From: Rhodomicrobium sp. Az07
GTDB lineage: Bacteria; Pseudomonadota; Alphaproteobacteria; Rhizobiales; Rhodomicrobiaceae
Assembly: GCF_018619475.1 (NCBI RefSeq)
Contig: NZ_JAHFZG010000011.1
Location: forward strand, 1-64,000
Direction of reading: 5' to 3'
DNA: 64,000 bases
Part shown: positions 1 to 8,872 of the stretch, piece by piece
Layout of the letters: each line of letters begins with the position of its first letter
How positions within the stretch are numbered: position 1 is the stretch's first letter
Translations under genes and position numbers: made by a program
Notes under the pieces: model-generated
What the model saw: the letters and a program-made list of their open reading frames with translations, nothing else
Databases searched by the model: none
Told to the model about the DNA's origin: nothing

Positions 1-1
1 T

Positions 2-97
2 CTCTCACGCCTCGTCAACGGCTGGCCGATGCGCAAAATCGATGAACTCATGCCTTGGGCCTATGCCGCCAGCCAAAACGCTGATCCCATGGTCTGA
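2..97 (+). pseudogene. C-terminal scrap of an IS66-family transposase
   Basis: The first bases are open in frame 2 until TGA at 95-97 and encode 31 residues containing the stretch KIDELMPWAYA. The motif IDELLPW close to the C-terminus is characteristic of the IS66 TnpC transposase. The rest of the protein lies outside the window, so it cannot be told whether this is the end of an intact element or a remnant. No terminal inverted repeat can be recognised between 97 and the end of recO at 155. A chance match of a short peptide is the main alternative. Confidence 0.45.
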
Positions 98-154
98 GAA
101 CACCGCTAACGGTCTCGCTGCGTGGTGCCGCGGTTGCTTGCGTTGCCCGTTGCC

Positions 155-880
155 TCATGGCCTGCGACGGAGCGCGCGCGCGAACTCTTCCCGCGCAACG
201 GGCAACGGCCTGCCGCTTTCGGCAAAGACATGCGTCGCCAGAAAATGGCCGGTGAGTTGCAACCCTGCTTCCACCTCCGCGTCCGGCAGAGCGGTCGCGC
301 TCGCTCCATTCGCAAGAAAGGCAGGCAATGGAAGAAGGCGGTCCGCATAAGGTTCGCCCGCTTCGCGACAGACGGCCTGCCCCGATTTCGGCGAAACGTA
401 GATGAGGTCGTCCGTGCGCCCGGTCGCGGCGCACGTCGCAAGATTGAGGCCGAAGCCGAGTTCGTTCAGAAAGCGCAGTTCGAAGCGGATGAAGGCGGCC
501 GGAAAAGCCGCCTCGGAAGCCTGCGCAAGGCATTCCTGTGCCGCGTCGTACAGAGCCGGGTGCGGATCGCGTTCCGCCAGCACCTGCAAGAGCGCGGCCA
601 GCGCCGTCATGCCCGCGAGCGCGGACGGATTGTCGAGGGCATTCGCCGCCGTGGCCCGCGCGAGTTCGACGGTGTAGACGCCGAGCTGATCGTCGAGACG
701 GGCGCGCCATTCGACGCCGAGCGTATTCCCCGTTTGCAGGAGCGGCCGAAGTCGGCGCGAACGGCCGCCCTTCACAAGCCCCTTGGCGCGGCCATTTGCG
801 CGCGTGAAAATGTCGGCGATAACGCTTGTCTCGCCATGCGGGCGCCCCGCGAGAAAGATGCCGTCGTCAGCCCATCTCAT
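155..880 (-). CDS. recO: DNA repair protein RecO
   Basis: 241 residues, the usual RecO length. RecO anneals single strands and works with RecR to load RecA in the RecF recombination pathway. The N-terminal OB-fold begins MRWADDGIFLAGRPHGETS, and GRAKGLVKGGRSR is the typical basic RecO stretch at residues 30-43. The central part (FIRFELRFLNELGFGLNL, CAATG) matches the RecO C-terminal helical domain. It is the last gene of the leftward lepB-rnc-era-recO order conserved in alphaproteobacteria. The gap to era is 67 bp. Confidence 0.93.
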   Translation of the reverse strand: MRWADDGIFLAGRPHGETSVIADIFTRANGRAKGLVKGGRSRRLRPLLQTGNTLGVEWRARLDDQLGVYTVELARATAANALDNPSALAGMTALAALLQVLAERDPHPALYDAAQECLAQASEAAFPAAFIRFELRFLNELGFGLNLATCAATGRTDDLIYVSPKSGQAVCREAGEPYADRLLPLPAFLANGASATALPDAEVEAGLQLTGHFLATHVFAESGRPLPVAREEFARALRRRP

Positions 881-947
881 GGTTATGCGCCTCGCCGCTG
901 TCAGTCGTCAAAGCAGAGCAAGCAGCGTTCCAGAGCGGCACCATGCG

Positions 948-2039
948 TCATTTCTTCGGAAAATCGAGGCCCATCTCGCGATAGCGTTCGGGATCGTCGG
1001 CCCAATTCTCGCGCACCTTCACGAACAGAAAGAGATGGACCGGCGTCTCGATGGCCTCCTCGATTTCCTTGCGCGCTTCCATGGAGATATGCTTGATCGC
1101 CTGCCCCTTGGCGCCGAGCACGATCTTGCGTTGACTTTCCCGCTCCACGAAAATCGTCTGCTCGATGCGCACGGCGCCCTTGCGAACGGTTTTCCAGCTC
1201 GTCGTCTCGACGGTGGAAGAATACGGAATTTCCTCGTGCAGGCGGATGAACATCTTCTCGCGCGTGATTTCGGCCGCCCACTGCCGCAGCGGCGCGTCCG
1301 CAATCTGGTCCTCGGGGAAGAGCCACGGACCGTAGGGCATGCGCGCGGCGAGGAAGGCGCGCAGATCTTCCACGCCGTCGCCCGATAGCGCCGAGATCAT
1401 GAACAGACTGTCGAGCTTGAGCCGGTCGGATGCCTCGCCCGCAAGCGCAAGCAACTTCTCCTTGTGGATCTTGTCCACCTTGTTCAGCGCCAGGATGAGC
1501 GGGATCTTGAGGTTTGCCGCCTCGTTCACGATGGGATCGACGGTGTCGTCGAAGCCGCGCGCCGCGTCTACCACCAGCACGGCGACATCGGCCTCGCGCG
1601 CTTCAGTCCACGCGGTCTCCACCATCGCCCGGTCGAGCCGACGCTTCGGCGCGAAGATGCCCGGCGTGTCGACGAGCACGATCTGTGCTTCGCCATTGAG
1701 CGCAATGCCGCGAACGCGCGTGCGCGTCGTCTGCGCCTTGTGCGTGACGATGGACACTTTCGCGCCGACGAGCGCATTGACGAGGGTGGATTTGCCCGCG
1801 TTCGGTGCGCCGATCACCGCAGCGAAGCCGCACCGGCTGCCCGCGCCGGGCGCATGTCGCGTTCCGCTCTCTGCCGCCAACGCAGCGGACACTGGTCCGC
1901 CATCCTCTTCGGGCAGACGCCTGCGCTCATACTCAGGGATTTGGGTGTGATGCTCTTCCGTGGCGGGTGCGTCTCCGGCCGCTTCGTCGTTCTCGGCGTC
2001 CGGGAGCGCGTCGGCCTTGTTCTTCCTTGTCTCAGGCAT
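948..2039 (-). CDS. era: GTPase Era with a long N-terminal extension
   Basis: Era binds the 3' end of 16S rRNA during 30S assembly. The G domain is complete: G1 GAPNAGKS at residues 77-84, G3 DTPG and G4 NKVD. The C-terminal KH domain is visible around VLGAKGQAIKHIS. The reading frame gives 363 residues against about 300 for the family, because about 65 acidic, low-complexity residues precede the G domain. The ATG at 2039 overlaps the end of rnc by 8 bp, which favours translational coupling from this start. An internal start near residue 51 cannot be excluded. Confidence 0.93.
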   Translation of the reverse strand: MPETRKNKADALPDAENDEAAGDAPATEEHHTQIPEYERRRLPEEDGGPVSAALAAESGTRHAPGAGSRCGFAAVIGAPNAGKSTLVNALVGAKVSIVTHKAQTTRTRVRGIALNGEAQIVLVDTPGIFAPKRRLDRAMVETAWTEAREADVAVLVVDAARGFDDTVDPIVNEAANLKIPLILALNKVDKIHKEKLLALAGEASDRLKLDSLFMISALSGDGVEDLRAFLAARMPYGPWLFPEDQIADAPLRQWAAEITREKMFIRLHEEIPYSSTVETTSWKTVRKGAVRIEQTIFVERESQRKIVLGAKGQAIKHISMEARKEIEEAIETPVHLFLFVKVRENWADDPERYREMGLDFPKK

Positions 2040-2742
2040 TTTCCTGTTCCGTTTGCCCGACGCCTTCGCGCTTGAGGAGCGCTTCCGCCGCGGCCTGCTG
2101 TGCCTTCTTGAGCGATGAGCCGGTGCCGCGCTCCGGCTTCAATCCCCGCACCTTGACCTCGACCGTAAAGCTCGGCGCGTGATCGGCCCCGGAACGCTCC
2201 ACCTCCTGATAATCCGGCAAGCCACGCTTCTGGCTCTGTGCGAATTCCTGAAGCGCCGTCTTTGCATCCGGCGCCGGCGGCTCGCTCGAAGCGATGAACG
2301 GCTCCCAATGGCGATGCACGACGGTTGCCGCAGCAGCAAAACCGCCGTCGACGGAAATTGCTCCGAGCAGCGCCTCCACGGCATCGGCGAGGATCACGTC
2401 CTTCTTCCGCCCGCCGGACCGCGCCTCGCTCGGCGCCATGACGAGATAGGGACCGAGTTCAAGCTTCAGCGCGACCTCGGCGCATGTCGTCCTGCACACG
2501 AGCGCATTGAAATGCCGGGCGAGTTCGACTTCGCGCGCCTTGGGGAAGCGCTCGAACAGCAGCGCGGCGATGGAAAGGCCGAGCACGCGGTCGCCGAGAA
2601 ACTCCAGCCGCTCATTGTCGCGGCCGCCCTTTTCGCTGCGCGCACTCGAATGGGTGAGGGCCTCCGCGAGAAGACCCTTTTCCGTGAATTGATAACCGAG
2701 GGAGGCTTCAAGCTCCTCGATGCATGGTTTCCTGACAGGCAA
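2032..2742 (-). CDS. rnc: Ribonuclease III
   Basis: 236 residues. RNase III cleaves double-stranded RNA in rRNA and mRNA processing. The signature NERLEFLGDRVLGL near residues 43-56 holds the catalytic acidic cluster, with a second acidic set in DAVEALLGAI. The C-terminal double-stranded RNA-binding domain ends in GTGSSLKKAQQAAAEALL. The start is a TTG at 2742: the next upstream in-frame codon set reaches a stop within four codons and there is no ATG before the conserved PCIEELE. It begins 1 bp after the lepB stop codon, so the pair is coupled. Confidence 0.95.
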   Translation of the reverse strand: MPVRKPCIEELEASLGYQFTEKGLLAEALTHSSARSEKGGRDNERLEFLGDRVLGLSIAALLFERFPKAREVELARHFNALVCRTTCAEVALKLELGPYLVMAPSEARSGGRKKDVILADAVEALLGAISVDGGFAAAATVVHRHWEPFIASSEPPAPDAKTALQEFAQSQKRGLPDYQEVERSGADHAPSFTVEVKVRGLKPERGTGSSLKKAQQAAAEALLKREGVGQTEQENA

Positions 2743-2743
2743 T

Positions 2744-3538
2744 TCAGTGAATCACGGTTCCGATCCGCGACCAGCGGATCTCAAGGGGCCAGCGCCATGG
2801 GGCGAACCACGTCGCGGACTCGTCAATGGAGAAGAATAACACACGAGCGCGGCCTACGAGATTTTCCGATGGCACGTAGCCGATGCCGTTTCCGTCGAAA
2901 AAGCGGCTGTCGGCGGAATCGTCGCGATTGTCGCCGAGGAAGAAATATTGCTGCGGCGGCACGACGAACACCTCCGTATCGTCAGCCGCGCCGAAGCGGC
3001 CGAGACGGCAGGTTTCCGAAAGCTTCTGCGTCAGATAGCTGCGTCCGCTGGGCAGCGTCTCGCGATACTGATGCACCGTCTGGTTCGGCCCGCATTTCGT
3101 GTCCATCACCACATCGGGCGCGCGCTCGCGCTTCACGGCCTCGCCATTGATGTAGAGAAGGCCGCCAATCAGCTGAATGCGATCGCCCGGCAGCCCGACG
3201 AGGCGCTTGATGTAATCGGTGGAGTTATCGCGCGGCGTCTTGAAGACGATGACGTCGCCACGCTCGGGATCGGATGCAAGAACCCGCCCGCTGAACATCC
3301 CGGCGCCGAAGGGGAACGAGTATTTGCTGTAGCCGTAGCTATATTTCGAGACAAACAGATAATCGCCGACGAGCAGCGTCGGAATCATGGAGCCGGAGGG
3401 AATATTGAAGGGCTGAAAAAGGAAGATGCGGATCACGATTGCTATGGCGATTGCCTGAAGAAGGACCACCGCGAGATCGAATGCACCGCTCTCCTTCTTT
3501 TCCTTTTCCTGGGTCACGTCGGTTTTCACGCTCATCAT
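2744..3538 (-). CDS. lepB: Signal peptidase I
   Basis: 264 residues from the ATG at 3538. LepB removes signal peptides of exported proteins at the outer face of the inner membrane. One N-terminal membrane segment (VVLLQAIAIAIVIRIFLF) is followed by the catalytic serine box PSGSMIPTLLVGDY and the lysine box RGDVIVFKTPRDNSTDYIKR. GDNRDDSADSR near the C-terminus is the third signature. A TTG at 3553 would add five residues but the double ATG is the more usual start. First gene of the lepB-rnc-era-recO operon; acpS and pdxJ, often upstream in relatives, are absent. Confidence 0.94.
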   Translation of the reverse strand: MMSVKTDVTQEKEKKESGAFDLAVVLLQAIAIAIVIRIFLFQPFNIPSGSMIPTLLVGDYLFVSKYSYGYSKYSFPFGAGMFSGRVLASDPERGDVIVFKTPRDNSTDYIKRLVGLPGDRIQLIGGLLYINGEAVKRERAPDVVMDTKCGPNQTVHQYRETLPSGRSYLTQKLSETCRLGRFGAADDTEVFVVPPQQYFFLGDNRDDSADSRFFDGNGIGYVPSENLVGRARVLFFSIDESATWFAPWRWPLEIRWSRIGTVIH

Positions 3539-3553
3539 TCCGGTCCGGTTCAA

Positions 3554-3853
3554 GTCTGGCGCACCCGCGGCGCATGCGCGAGAACAAAAGGGGATGAGCG
3601 CGTTTCAACGCCAGATCGCCGCTGATTATGGGTGAGCCCGCTCAGGGCCTGATATAGCCGATGTCGCGCCGAAAGCAAGAACGGCGCGATGGCTCGATAC
3701 GCGGCGCGTCCGCCGTATTCGACCGCCGAGTAAACCGCATACCACCACTGGCTGCATTTACTGCCATATTCCGCAGTTACACACGTACGGATTGTTGTAT
3801 GCGCGCAATGGTGGATAAACTTAACGTGCGCAATCTTGCGTTGAATCGAATTA
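3554..3853. other. Gene-free spacer before the porin remnant
   Basis: About 300 bases between the start of lepB and the first recognisable porin codons. It should contain the lepB promoter (leftward). I see no convincing gene: open frames here lack family features and run into the pseudogene in the wrong frame. The missing signal-peptide part of the neighbouring porin remnant is not recognisable here. Confidence 0.4.
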
Positions 3854-4303
3854 TGGACGGGCTTCTATATCGGCGGCAAAGTCGGCGGCGCCTTCCTCGA
3901 CAACAACAACAAGAATCGCTGGTACGACGATGACGGTCCTTGGCATAAGGAGCGCGCGATGGCTGGACGAGCGGCTTCGGTGATAATGTGGTGAGCCACA
4001 CCTACAACGTTCACCGCCGCGACGACGACAAGAACTTCGCGTTGGGTGGTCGGTGGCGGCATCGATTTCAAGCCGGGCACGTTCGGCCTCTTCAACTTCC
4101 TCGGCTCGAATGTGAGCTTCGGCGTCCTCGGCCTGTATTACAACTTCGAGAACGCGAACAACCGCACCTGGGACGTTTACAACGACGAGGGTCACTACTG
4201 GCGCTACGGCCGGAAGGACGACCTCGACTTCTGGACCGTCACGGCGCGTCTCAACTGGAACTTCGGCGGCGACTACGCTGTCGCCGCTGTGCCCCTGAAG
4301 TAG
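3854..4303 (+). pseudogene. Frameshifted, 5'-truncated outer-membrane beta-barrel (porin) copy
   Basis: The text starts directly at WTGFYIGGKVGGAF, the first strand of the mature Omp25/31-type barrel, with no signal peptide ahead. It shifts to another frame before GFGDNVVSHTYNVHRRDDDK, then shifts back near 4050 into VGGGIDFKPGTFGLF and continues to the C-terminal VAAVPLK stop at 4303. At least two frame changes and an in-frame TGA at 3992 break the gene. The next gene (4604-5473) is an intact family member with the same WTGFYVGG start and YVPLK end. Sequencing error could explain the shifts but not the missing start. Confidence 0.75.
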
Positions 4304-4324
4304 GCTCGGCGAAAAAGATGGTAG

Positions 4325-4353
4325 GACCGGCGCAAAACGCCGGTCTTTTTTTT
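4325..4353 (+). terminator. Rho-independent terminator after the porin remnant
   Basis: A perfect 8-bp stem, GACCGGCG (4325-4332) and CGCCGGTC (4338-4345), encloses the loop CAAAA and is followed by eight T residues. It sits 22 bp after the stop codon of the broken porin, evidence that the remnant was once a complete transcription unit. Confidence 0.9.
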
Positions 4354-4603
4354 AATGTGTTAAGGAAGCGTCTCTCCAAAAAATCCGGCTTGGCCCTGTT
4401 GCACGGAATCAACAGGTCGGCCTCTCCACCCGCACGCAACCCTTTGATTTCAAACATCTTCAACCCAAACCGCACCCAACAGGCGCCCGCAAAACGTGTA
4501 TCACTCGCTATCGCTATCTTGAGTTTAACTGCTGTCCATGTAAACACTCAGAGAGTGTAGCGTAATCATGTCATGCAATCTAGGCGGGATAGGAGTGAGG
4601 GTT

Positions 4604-5473
4604 ATGTCTGTTAGTGTTATGCGGGCGAGTGCGTTCGCATTAGGTACGCTTGTGATGATCGGTTCTGCGAACGCGGCGGATATCTATAGCGGCGGCTATG
4701 GCGGTTACAAGGATGCGCCCATCATTGTACCGGCGCCCACATGGACCGGGTTTTACGTCGGTGGCCATCTCGGCGCGGCATGGACGAATATCGACACCCG
4801 GCGGAATACCTACTGGGACGGCGATGCCGATCTTCCCTTTAATTATGGCACTTTCGGCGGCAACGGACTGAATACAACCGGTGCTTTTGGTGGCGGCCAG
4901 TTTGGCTACAACTGGCAGACGGGCGGCAACTTCGTGCTCGGTATCGAAGTGGATATCGGCGGTCTTCAGGGCAACAGCGAGCGCACTTTCGCGGCAACGA
5001 CTTACAACGCCCTTGATCCCGCCGGCATCGACAATCTGGCGCTCGTGAATGTGAAATCGCAAGGCGGCATGTACGGCGACGTGACCGGTCGCCTCGGCTA
5101 CGCCTGGGGCAACACGCTTCTGTATCTGAAGGGCGGTTTCGCCTGGCTGGCGACCGATCTCAAGGTGCGCGCCGCCATCACAACGGACGTGGACACGCCT
5201 GCCTTTACCAATACGGCGTACTATAACCGGAGCTTTGACAACACCCTCACCGGCTGGACCGCTGGCGGTGGTCTGGAGTACCAGTTCAACCCGAATTGGA
5301 CGATGAAGGTTGAATACCTCCACTTCGATTTCAGCCTCGACGACAACAACTGGAACTGGAACACCGACAATAACTGGAAGGTGTTCAAGGACAACGTGAC
5401 AGCCGACACCGTTAAGCTCGGTTTCAACTATCGCTTTGTGTCTTCGCCGGCCGCTTATGTTCCGTTGAAATAG
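4604..5473 (+). CDS. Outer-membrane beta-barrel protein, Omp25/31-like porin family
   Basis: 289 residues from the ATG at 4604, chosen because AGGAG (4591-4595) lies 8 bases upstream and a signal peptide follows (ASAFALGTLVMIGSANA, cut before ADIYSGG). The mature protein begins WTGFYVGGHLGAAWTN, the opening strand of the opacity/Omp25-like barrel, and carries repeated amphipathic strands such as GQFGYNWQTGGNFVLGIEVD and TGRLGYAWGNTLLYLKGGFAW. Predicted eight-stranded barrel in the outer membrane, structural or porin role. It ends FNYRFVSSPAAYVPLK, so the last residue is Lys rather than the usual aromatic residue. It has a broken paralogue just upstream. Confidence 0.88.
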   Translation: MSVSVMRASAFALGTLVMIGSANAADIYSGGYGGYKDAPIIVPAPTWTGFYVGGHLGAAWTNIDTRRNTYWDGDADLPFNYGTFGGNGLNTTGAFGGGQFGYNWQTGGNFVLGIEVDIGGLQGNSERTFAATTYNALDPAGIDNLALVNVKSQGGMYGDVTGRLGYAWGNTLLYLKGGFAWLATDLKVRAAITTDVDTPAFTNTAYYNRSFDNTLTGWTAGGGLEYQFNPNWTMKVEYLHFDFSLDDNNWNWNTDNNWKVFKDNVTADTVKLGFNYRFVSSPAAYVPLK

Positions 5474-5545
5474 CACCGCACCTGTCTTGGTCGCGGGTGA
5501 GCGCAAAGCAGGATGCATCGTCGCTCATCTTTGTTCATGACGCAA

Positions 5546-5574
5546 AAAAGCGGAGACCGAAGGCCTCCGCTTTT
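5546..5574. terminator. Bidirectional terminator between the porin and TRAP genes
   Basis: The 10-bp stem AAAAGCGGAG (5546-5555) and CTCCGCTTTT (5565-5574) surrounds a 9-base loop. The A and T runs at the two ends allow it to serve both the rightward porin and the leftward TRAP operon, which converge here. Confidence 0.82.
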
Positions 5575-5632
5575 GAAATCATGTCGCCCTCCTTGCCTGA
5601 AACGCCGGAAGCGTTTCAGGCGAAGCGGGACG

Positions 5633-7597
5633 TCAACTGAGAAGGTTCGGCAGGAACATCGCGATCTCCGGGAAGAAGCAGATCAGCACGATGCCGACAG
5701 CCATCAGGAACACGAAAGGCAGCGTGCCCCACATCACTGTCGAGAGCGGAATATCCGGGGCGATACTCTTGATTACGAACAGGTTCAGCCCGACCGGCGG
5801 ATGGATTAGCCCCATTTCCATCACGATTGTCATGATGGCGCCGAACCAGATCAGATCGAAGCCCGCCTCTCTGAGCGGCGGCAGGATGATCGGAGCCGTC
5901 ATCAGAATGATGGAAACCGGCGGCAGGAAGAACCCGAGAACCACGAGGAACAGGAGGATCGCTGTCAATAGTGCCCACTTCGACAGCCCGAGGGACATCA
6001 GCCACATCGCAGCGCTCTGGGAGATGTGCAGATAGCTCATCACGTAGGAGAACAGCAGCGAGAAGCCGATGATCAGGAGCAGCATCGAGCTTTCCCGCAT
6101 CGTCCCCGAAAGGATCGGCATGACCCGTTTCGGTCGCCACACGCCATACATGATCGCAATCACGAGCAGCGCCAGCACGGCGCCGACCGCCGCTGTCTCC
6201 GAGGCTGTGGCGTAGCCCGAATACAGCACGAACATGGTTCCGGAAATGATGAAGATAAAAGGCGCAACCCATCCCAGCATCGCGAACTTTTGTGCGAGGG
6301 TATAGTGATGCTCCTGCAGGATAGAGGCGTTATCGATAACTTCGCCCCGCGCCGACGCTGCCCTCGCCCTGCGCTTGTCGAAGCTGTAACGCCACGAGGC
6401 GTAGCCGGCGAAAAGCACGATCAGCAGAATGCCTGGCCCGACACCCGCGAGAAACAGCTTGCCGATCGACACTTCCGCGGCGACGGCGTAGAGCAGCATG
6501 GTCACCGAAGGCGGGATCAGGATGCCGAGCGTGCCGCCTGCGGCGATGATGCCGGACGCCAGACCGGCGGAATAGCCGCGCTTGCGCATCTCGGGGATGC
6601 CAGCCGAGCCGATGGCAGAGCATGTCGCGGGAGAAGAGCCGGACATGGCGGCGAAAATCCCGCAGGCGAGAGTGTTCGCCACGCCGAGACCGCCCGGGAT
6701 CTTGTGGAGCCAGGCGTGAAGCGCAGAATAGAGATCCCTGCCCGCGTCGGATCGCCCGATCGCGGCGCCTTGAAGAATGAAGAGCGGGATTGCAAGGATG
6801 ACGACGCTCGCGAGTTCCTCATAAACATTCTGCGCAATGGTGTCGACCGACGCCCTCGGCATGAAAAGGAACATGAAGATCGTCGCGACCACACCCAGCG
6901 CGAACGCGATGGGGATGCCTGTGAACATTATGATGAGCGTGGCTGCGCAATAGACGATGCCGATCGTGGCGGGGGAATAGCCCGACAGAAGCGGCATGAC
7001 CGGGCGTTGCCAGAGGATGAGCGCCAGCAAGCTCGCGACCGCGATCACCAGCATGATGATCGAGCGTTCGCCGACCTGAACCGCGAGTTGCAGCGCCAAC
7101 ACCGCGAAGCCCAGCGTCATCACGGCGTAGGGGATCCACATGGGCGGCCCCCAGGACGAGTGCGATGTGATATCCTCAACCCACGCTTCGTGCAGGAGAA
7201 TGCCCGACTTCCAGGCGATGAAACCCACGAACAGGAGGGAAACAGAGTCGATAAACACGTCGCGGCGAACCCTCCAGCGCGCCGAAAGGAGCGAGCCGAA
7301 CAACTCGATGCCGATATGGCCGCGTCGGGCCTGCACCCCCGCAGCCGAGAGGAAAACAGCGCCGCCGATCAGATAGATCTCCATTTCGTCCTGCCAGACG
7401 ACACTGTTGCCAAGCGCATTCGCGGCGATGATGCAACCGGCGAGCAGGAAAGCGGAAACGGCGAGGGCGATTGCAGAGAGGTTGAAAAGAACGTCGACAA
7501 AGCGACGAAAGGCGCCCTTAAGGACGCCTTCGCCGACAAGACGCAAATCCTGGTCGTCACCCAGGATCGCGTCAGAGCTGAATTCACCTGCCGACAT
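5633..7597 (-). CDS. TRAP transporter permease, fused DctQ-DctM
   Basis: 654 residues from the ATG at 7597, which forms a TGATG overlap with the stop of the binding-protein gene. TRAP transporters import carboxylates using ion gradients. Residues about 35-190 form the four-helix small subunit (DctQ; WQDEMEIYLIGGAVFLSA and RRGHIGIELF). The rest is the large subunit DctM with repeated helices, PLFILQGAAIGRSDAGRDLY, AMSGSSPATCSAIGSAGIPEM and the mirror motif MTAPIILPPLREAGFD. Both subunits in one chain is a known arrangement. An upstream in-frame extension to 7666 would overlap the binding-protein gene and is not needed. Confidence 0.92.
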   Translation of the reverse strand: MSAGEFSSDAILGDDQDLRLVGEGVLKGAFRRFVDVLFNLSAIALAVSAFLLAGCIIAANALGNSVVWQDEMEIYLIGGAVFLSAAGVQARRGHIGIELFGSLLSARWRVRRDVFIDSVSLLFVGFIAWKSGILLHEAWVEDITSHSSWGPPMWIPYAVMTLGFAVLALQLAVQVGERSIIMLVIAVASLLALILWQRPVMPLLSGYSPATIGIVYCAATLIIMFTGIPIAFALGVVATIFMFLFMPRASVDTIAQNVYEELASVVILAIPLFILQGAAIGRSDAGRDLYSALHAWLHKIPGGLGVANTLACGIFAAMSGSSPATCSAIGSAGIPEMRKRGYSAGLASGIIAAGGTLGILIPPSVTMLLYAVAAEVSIGKLFLAGVGPGILLIVLFAGYASWRYSFDKRRARAASARGEVIDNASILQEHHYTLAQKFAMLGWVAPFIFIISGTMFVLYSGYATASETAAVGAVLALLVIAIMYGVWRPKRVMPILSGTMRESSMLLLIIGFSLLFSYVMSYLHISQSAAMWLMSLGLSKWALLTAILLFLVVLGFFLPPVSIILMTAPIILPPLREAGFDLIWFGAIMTIVMEMGLIHPPVGLNLFVIKSIAPDIPLSTVMWGTLPFVFLMAVGIVLICFFPEIAMFLPNLLS

Positions 7598-8610
7598 CAG
7601 GAGATCGATCGTGCACTGGCGAGAAGTTCGGCCGCTTCGGTGGACTTGGACGCGAAGTCCTTCCAAGCCGTTTCCTCCGCAATCTTCCTCCAGGCGGCAA
7701 GATCCTCAGGCGCCAGGTCGACCACGGACTTGTTGAGGCTCTGATAAAGCTTTCCAAGCGCCTCGTCGTCCTTCTTCGCTTCGGCGGTGCCGAACCATTC
7801 CATTTCCTGACCGACGTCTACGATAATCTTCTGCTGATCGGCAGGCAGCGAGTCGAAGATGTCCTTCGACATCAGAAGCGGCTCCAACATGAACCAGATC
7901 GCGCCGGTTCTTGCTGTCGTAACCGTGTTGCACAGTTCTTCGAGGCGGAAAGACATGAGGCTGGTGGACGAGGTCAGCGCCGCATCGAGGGCGCCCGTCT
8001 GCATGCCGAGGTAGATTTCGTTCGACGGCATGGTGGAAACCTGCGCGCCCGCCGCCGTCAGCATGCGGTCGAACTCGCGGCTGCCACCACGAATCTTGAG
8101 GCCTTTCACGTCCTCCGGAACGCGGATCGGCTTCTTGAGAGCCGCTGCCCCGCCGGCCTGCCACACCCAGGTGATGAACTTGACGCCTTTGGATTCGGCG
8201 ATCGTGGAAAGGGACTTGCCGATAGGGGCGTCCTTCCACTTCGCGCCCTGCTCGTAGGAGGTGACCAGCAGCGGCATCAGGCCGAGGTTCATGGCGTGAA
8301 TCTCGCCGCCGGCGTAGGGGGCCGGATAGAGCGAAAAGTCGAGCGCACCTTTGCGCAGCGCAGCAAACTGCGCGAACGTCTTCATGAGAGACGAGCCGGG
8401 ATAGATTTCGAACTTCAGCGCGCCGTTCGTGCGCTTTTCGACCTCGGCAGCAAAACGCCGCACAAGGCGATCACGGAAATCCCCCTGATCGATGGTTCCG
8501 CCCGGGAATTGATGTGAAATCTTGAGCGTGCGGACGCCTTGCGCCCGAAGCAGCCCAGGCGCGGCAATGGAAAGGGCGGCGCCGCCGATGAATGCCCGTC
8601 TCGAAATCAT
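7597..8610 (-). CDS. TRAP transporter periplasmic substrate-binding protein (DctP family)
   Basis: 337 residues from the ATG at 8610, preceded by GGAG at 7 bases on the coding strand. The start ISRRAFIGGAALSIAAPG is a signal sequence with twin arginines, suggesting Tat export. DctP features include LKISHQFPGGTIDQGDFRDRL near the mature start and EIYLGMQTGALDAALTSS in the substrate-binding half. A carboxylate or 2-hydroxy acid is the likely ligand because the glcDEF oxidase genes lie 1.7 kb away, but the sequence alone does not fix it. First gene of the leftward TRAP operon. Confidence 0.93.
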   Translation of the reverse strand: MISRRAFIGGAALSIAAPGLLRAQGVRTLKISHQFPGGTIDQGDFRDRLVRRFAAEVEKRTNGALKFEIYPGSSLMKTFAQFAALRKGALDFSLYPAPYAGGEIHAMNLGLMPLLVTSYEQGAKWKDAPIGKSLSTIAESKGVKFITWVWQAGGAAALKKPIRVPEDVKGLKIRGGSREFDRMLTAAGAQVSTMPSNEIYLGMQTGALDAALTSSTSLMSFRLEELCNTVTTARTGAIWFMLEPLLMSKDIFDSLPADQQKIIVDVGQEMEWFGTAEAKKDDEALGKLYQSLNKSVVDLAPEDLAAWRKIAEETAWKDFASKSTEAAELLASARSIS

Positions 8611-8713
8611 GGCGTTCTCCAATTTTTTGTCAGGGAGGGTCGTTCCGTCCGCTTTCTTATAGCATCCGGCCGCCGCGGGAAGGGAATCATTGCCAGCCTA
8701 GACTTTTGTCTAA

Positions 8714-8725
8714 ATTGTATGCAAT
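8714..8725. promoter_or_regulatory. Operator-like near-palindrome ATTGTATGCAAT
   Basis: The 12-mer is palindromic except for one central pair and lies 104 bp upstream of the binding-protein start codon. It resembles TTGTATACAA at 10105 and the three sites before the GntR gene at 45559. The role as an operator is inferred. Confidence 0.4.
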
Positions 8726-8855
8726 GAAGTTGTTCGAAAATACAAAACATACGAAGTAACGAGCTTTGTTGCTCTTTTTTGCGCGCTTTTGCTGCGTTGC
8801 GGCGGCATTGGGGAGGGGGCAGGTCAAGGGGTGTGACGTTTATGCCCAGTGTTAG

Positions 8856-8872
8856 TTAACCATTTATTAACC
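8856..8872 (+). promoter_or_regulatory. CtrA-type box TTAA-N7-TTAA
   Basis: TTAACCATTTATTAACC has TTAA at 8856-8859 and 8867-8870 with exactly seven bases between, matching the CtrA consensus including the AACCAT flank. The nearest downstream rightward start is the ATG at 8930 with ribosome site AAGGGAG. No recognisable CtrA target gene follows. Confidence 0.5.

Noticed and set aside
6026-7744. A 572-codon open frame on the plus strand
   Set aside because: Antisense of the TRAP permease gene; composition is charged and repetitive as expected for a reverse of membrane-protein codons.
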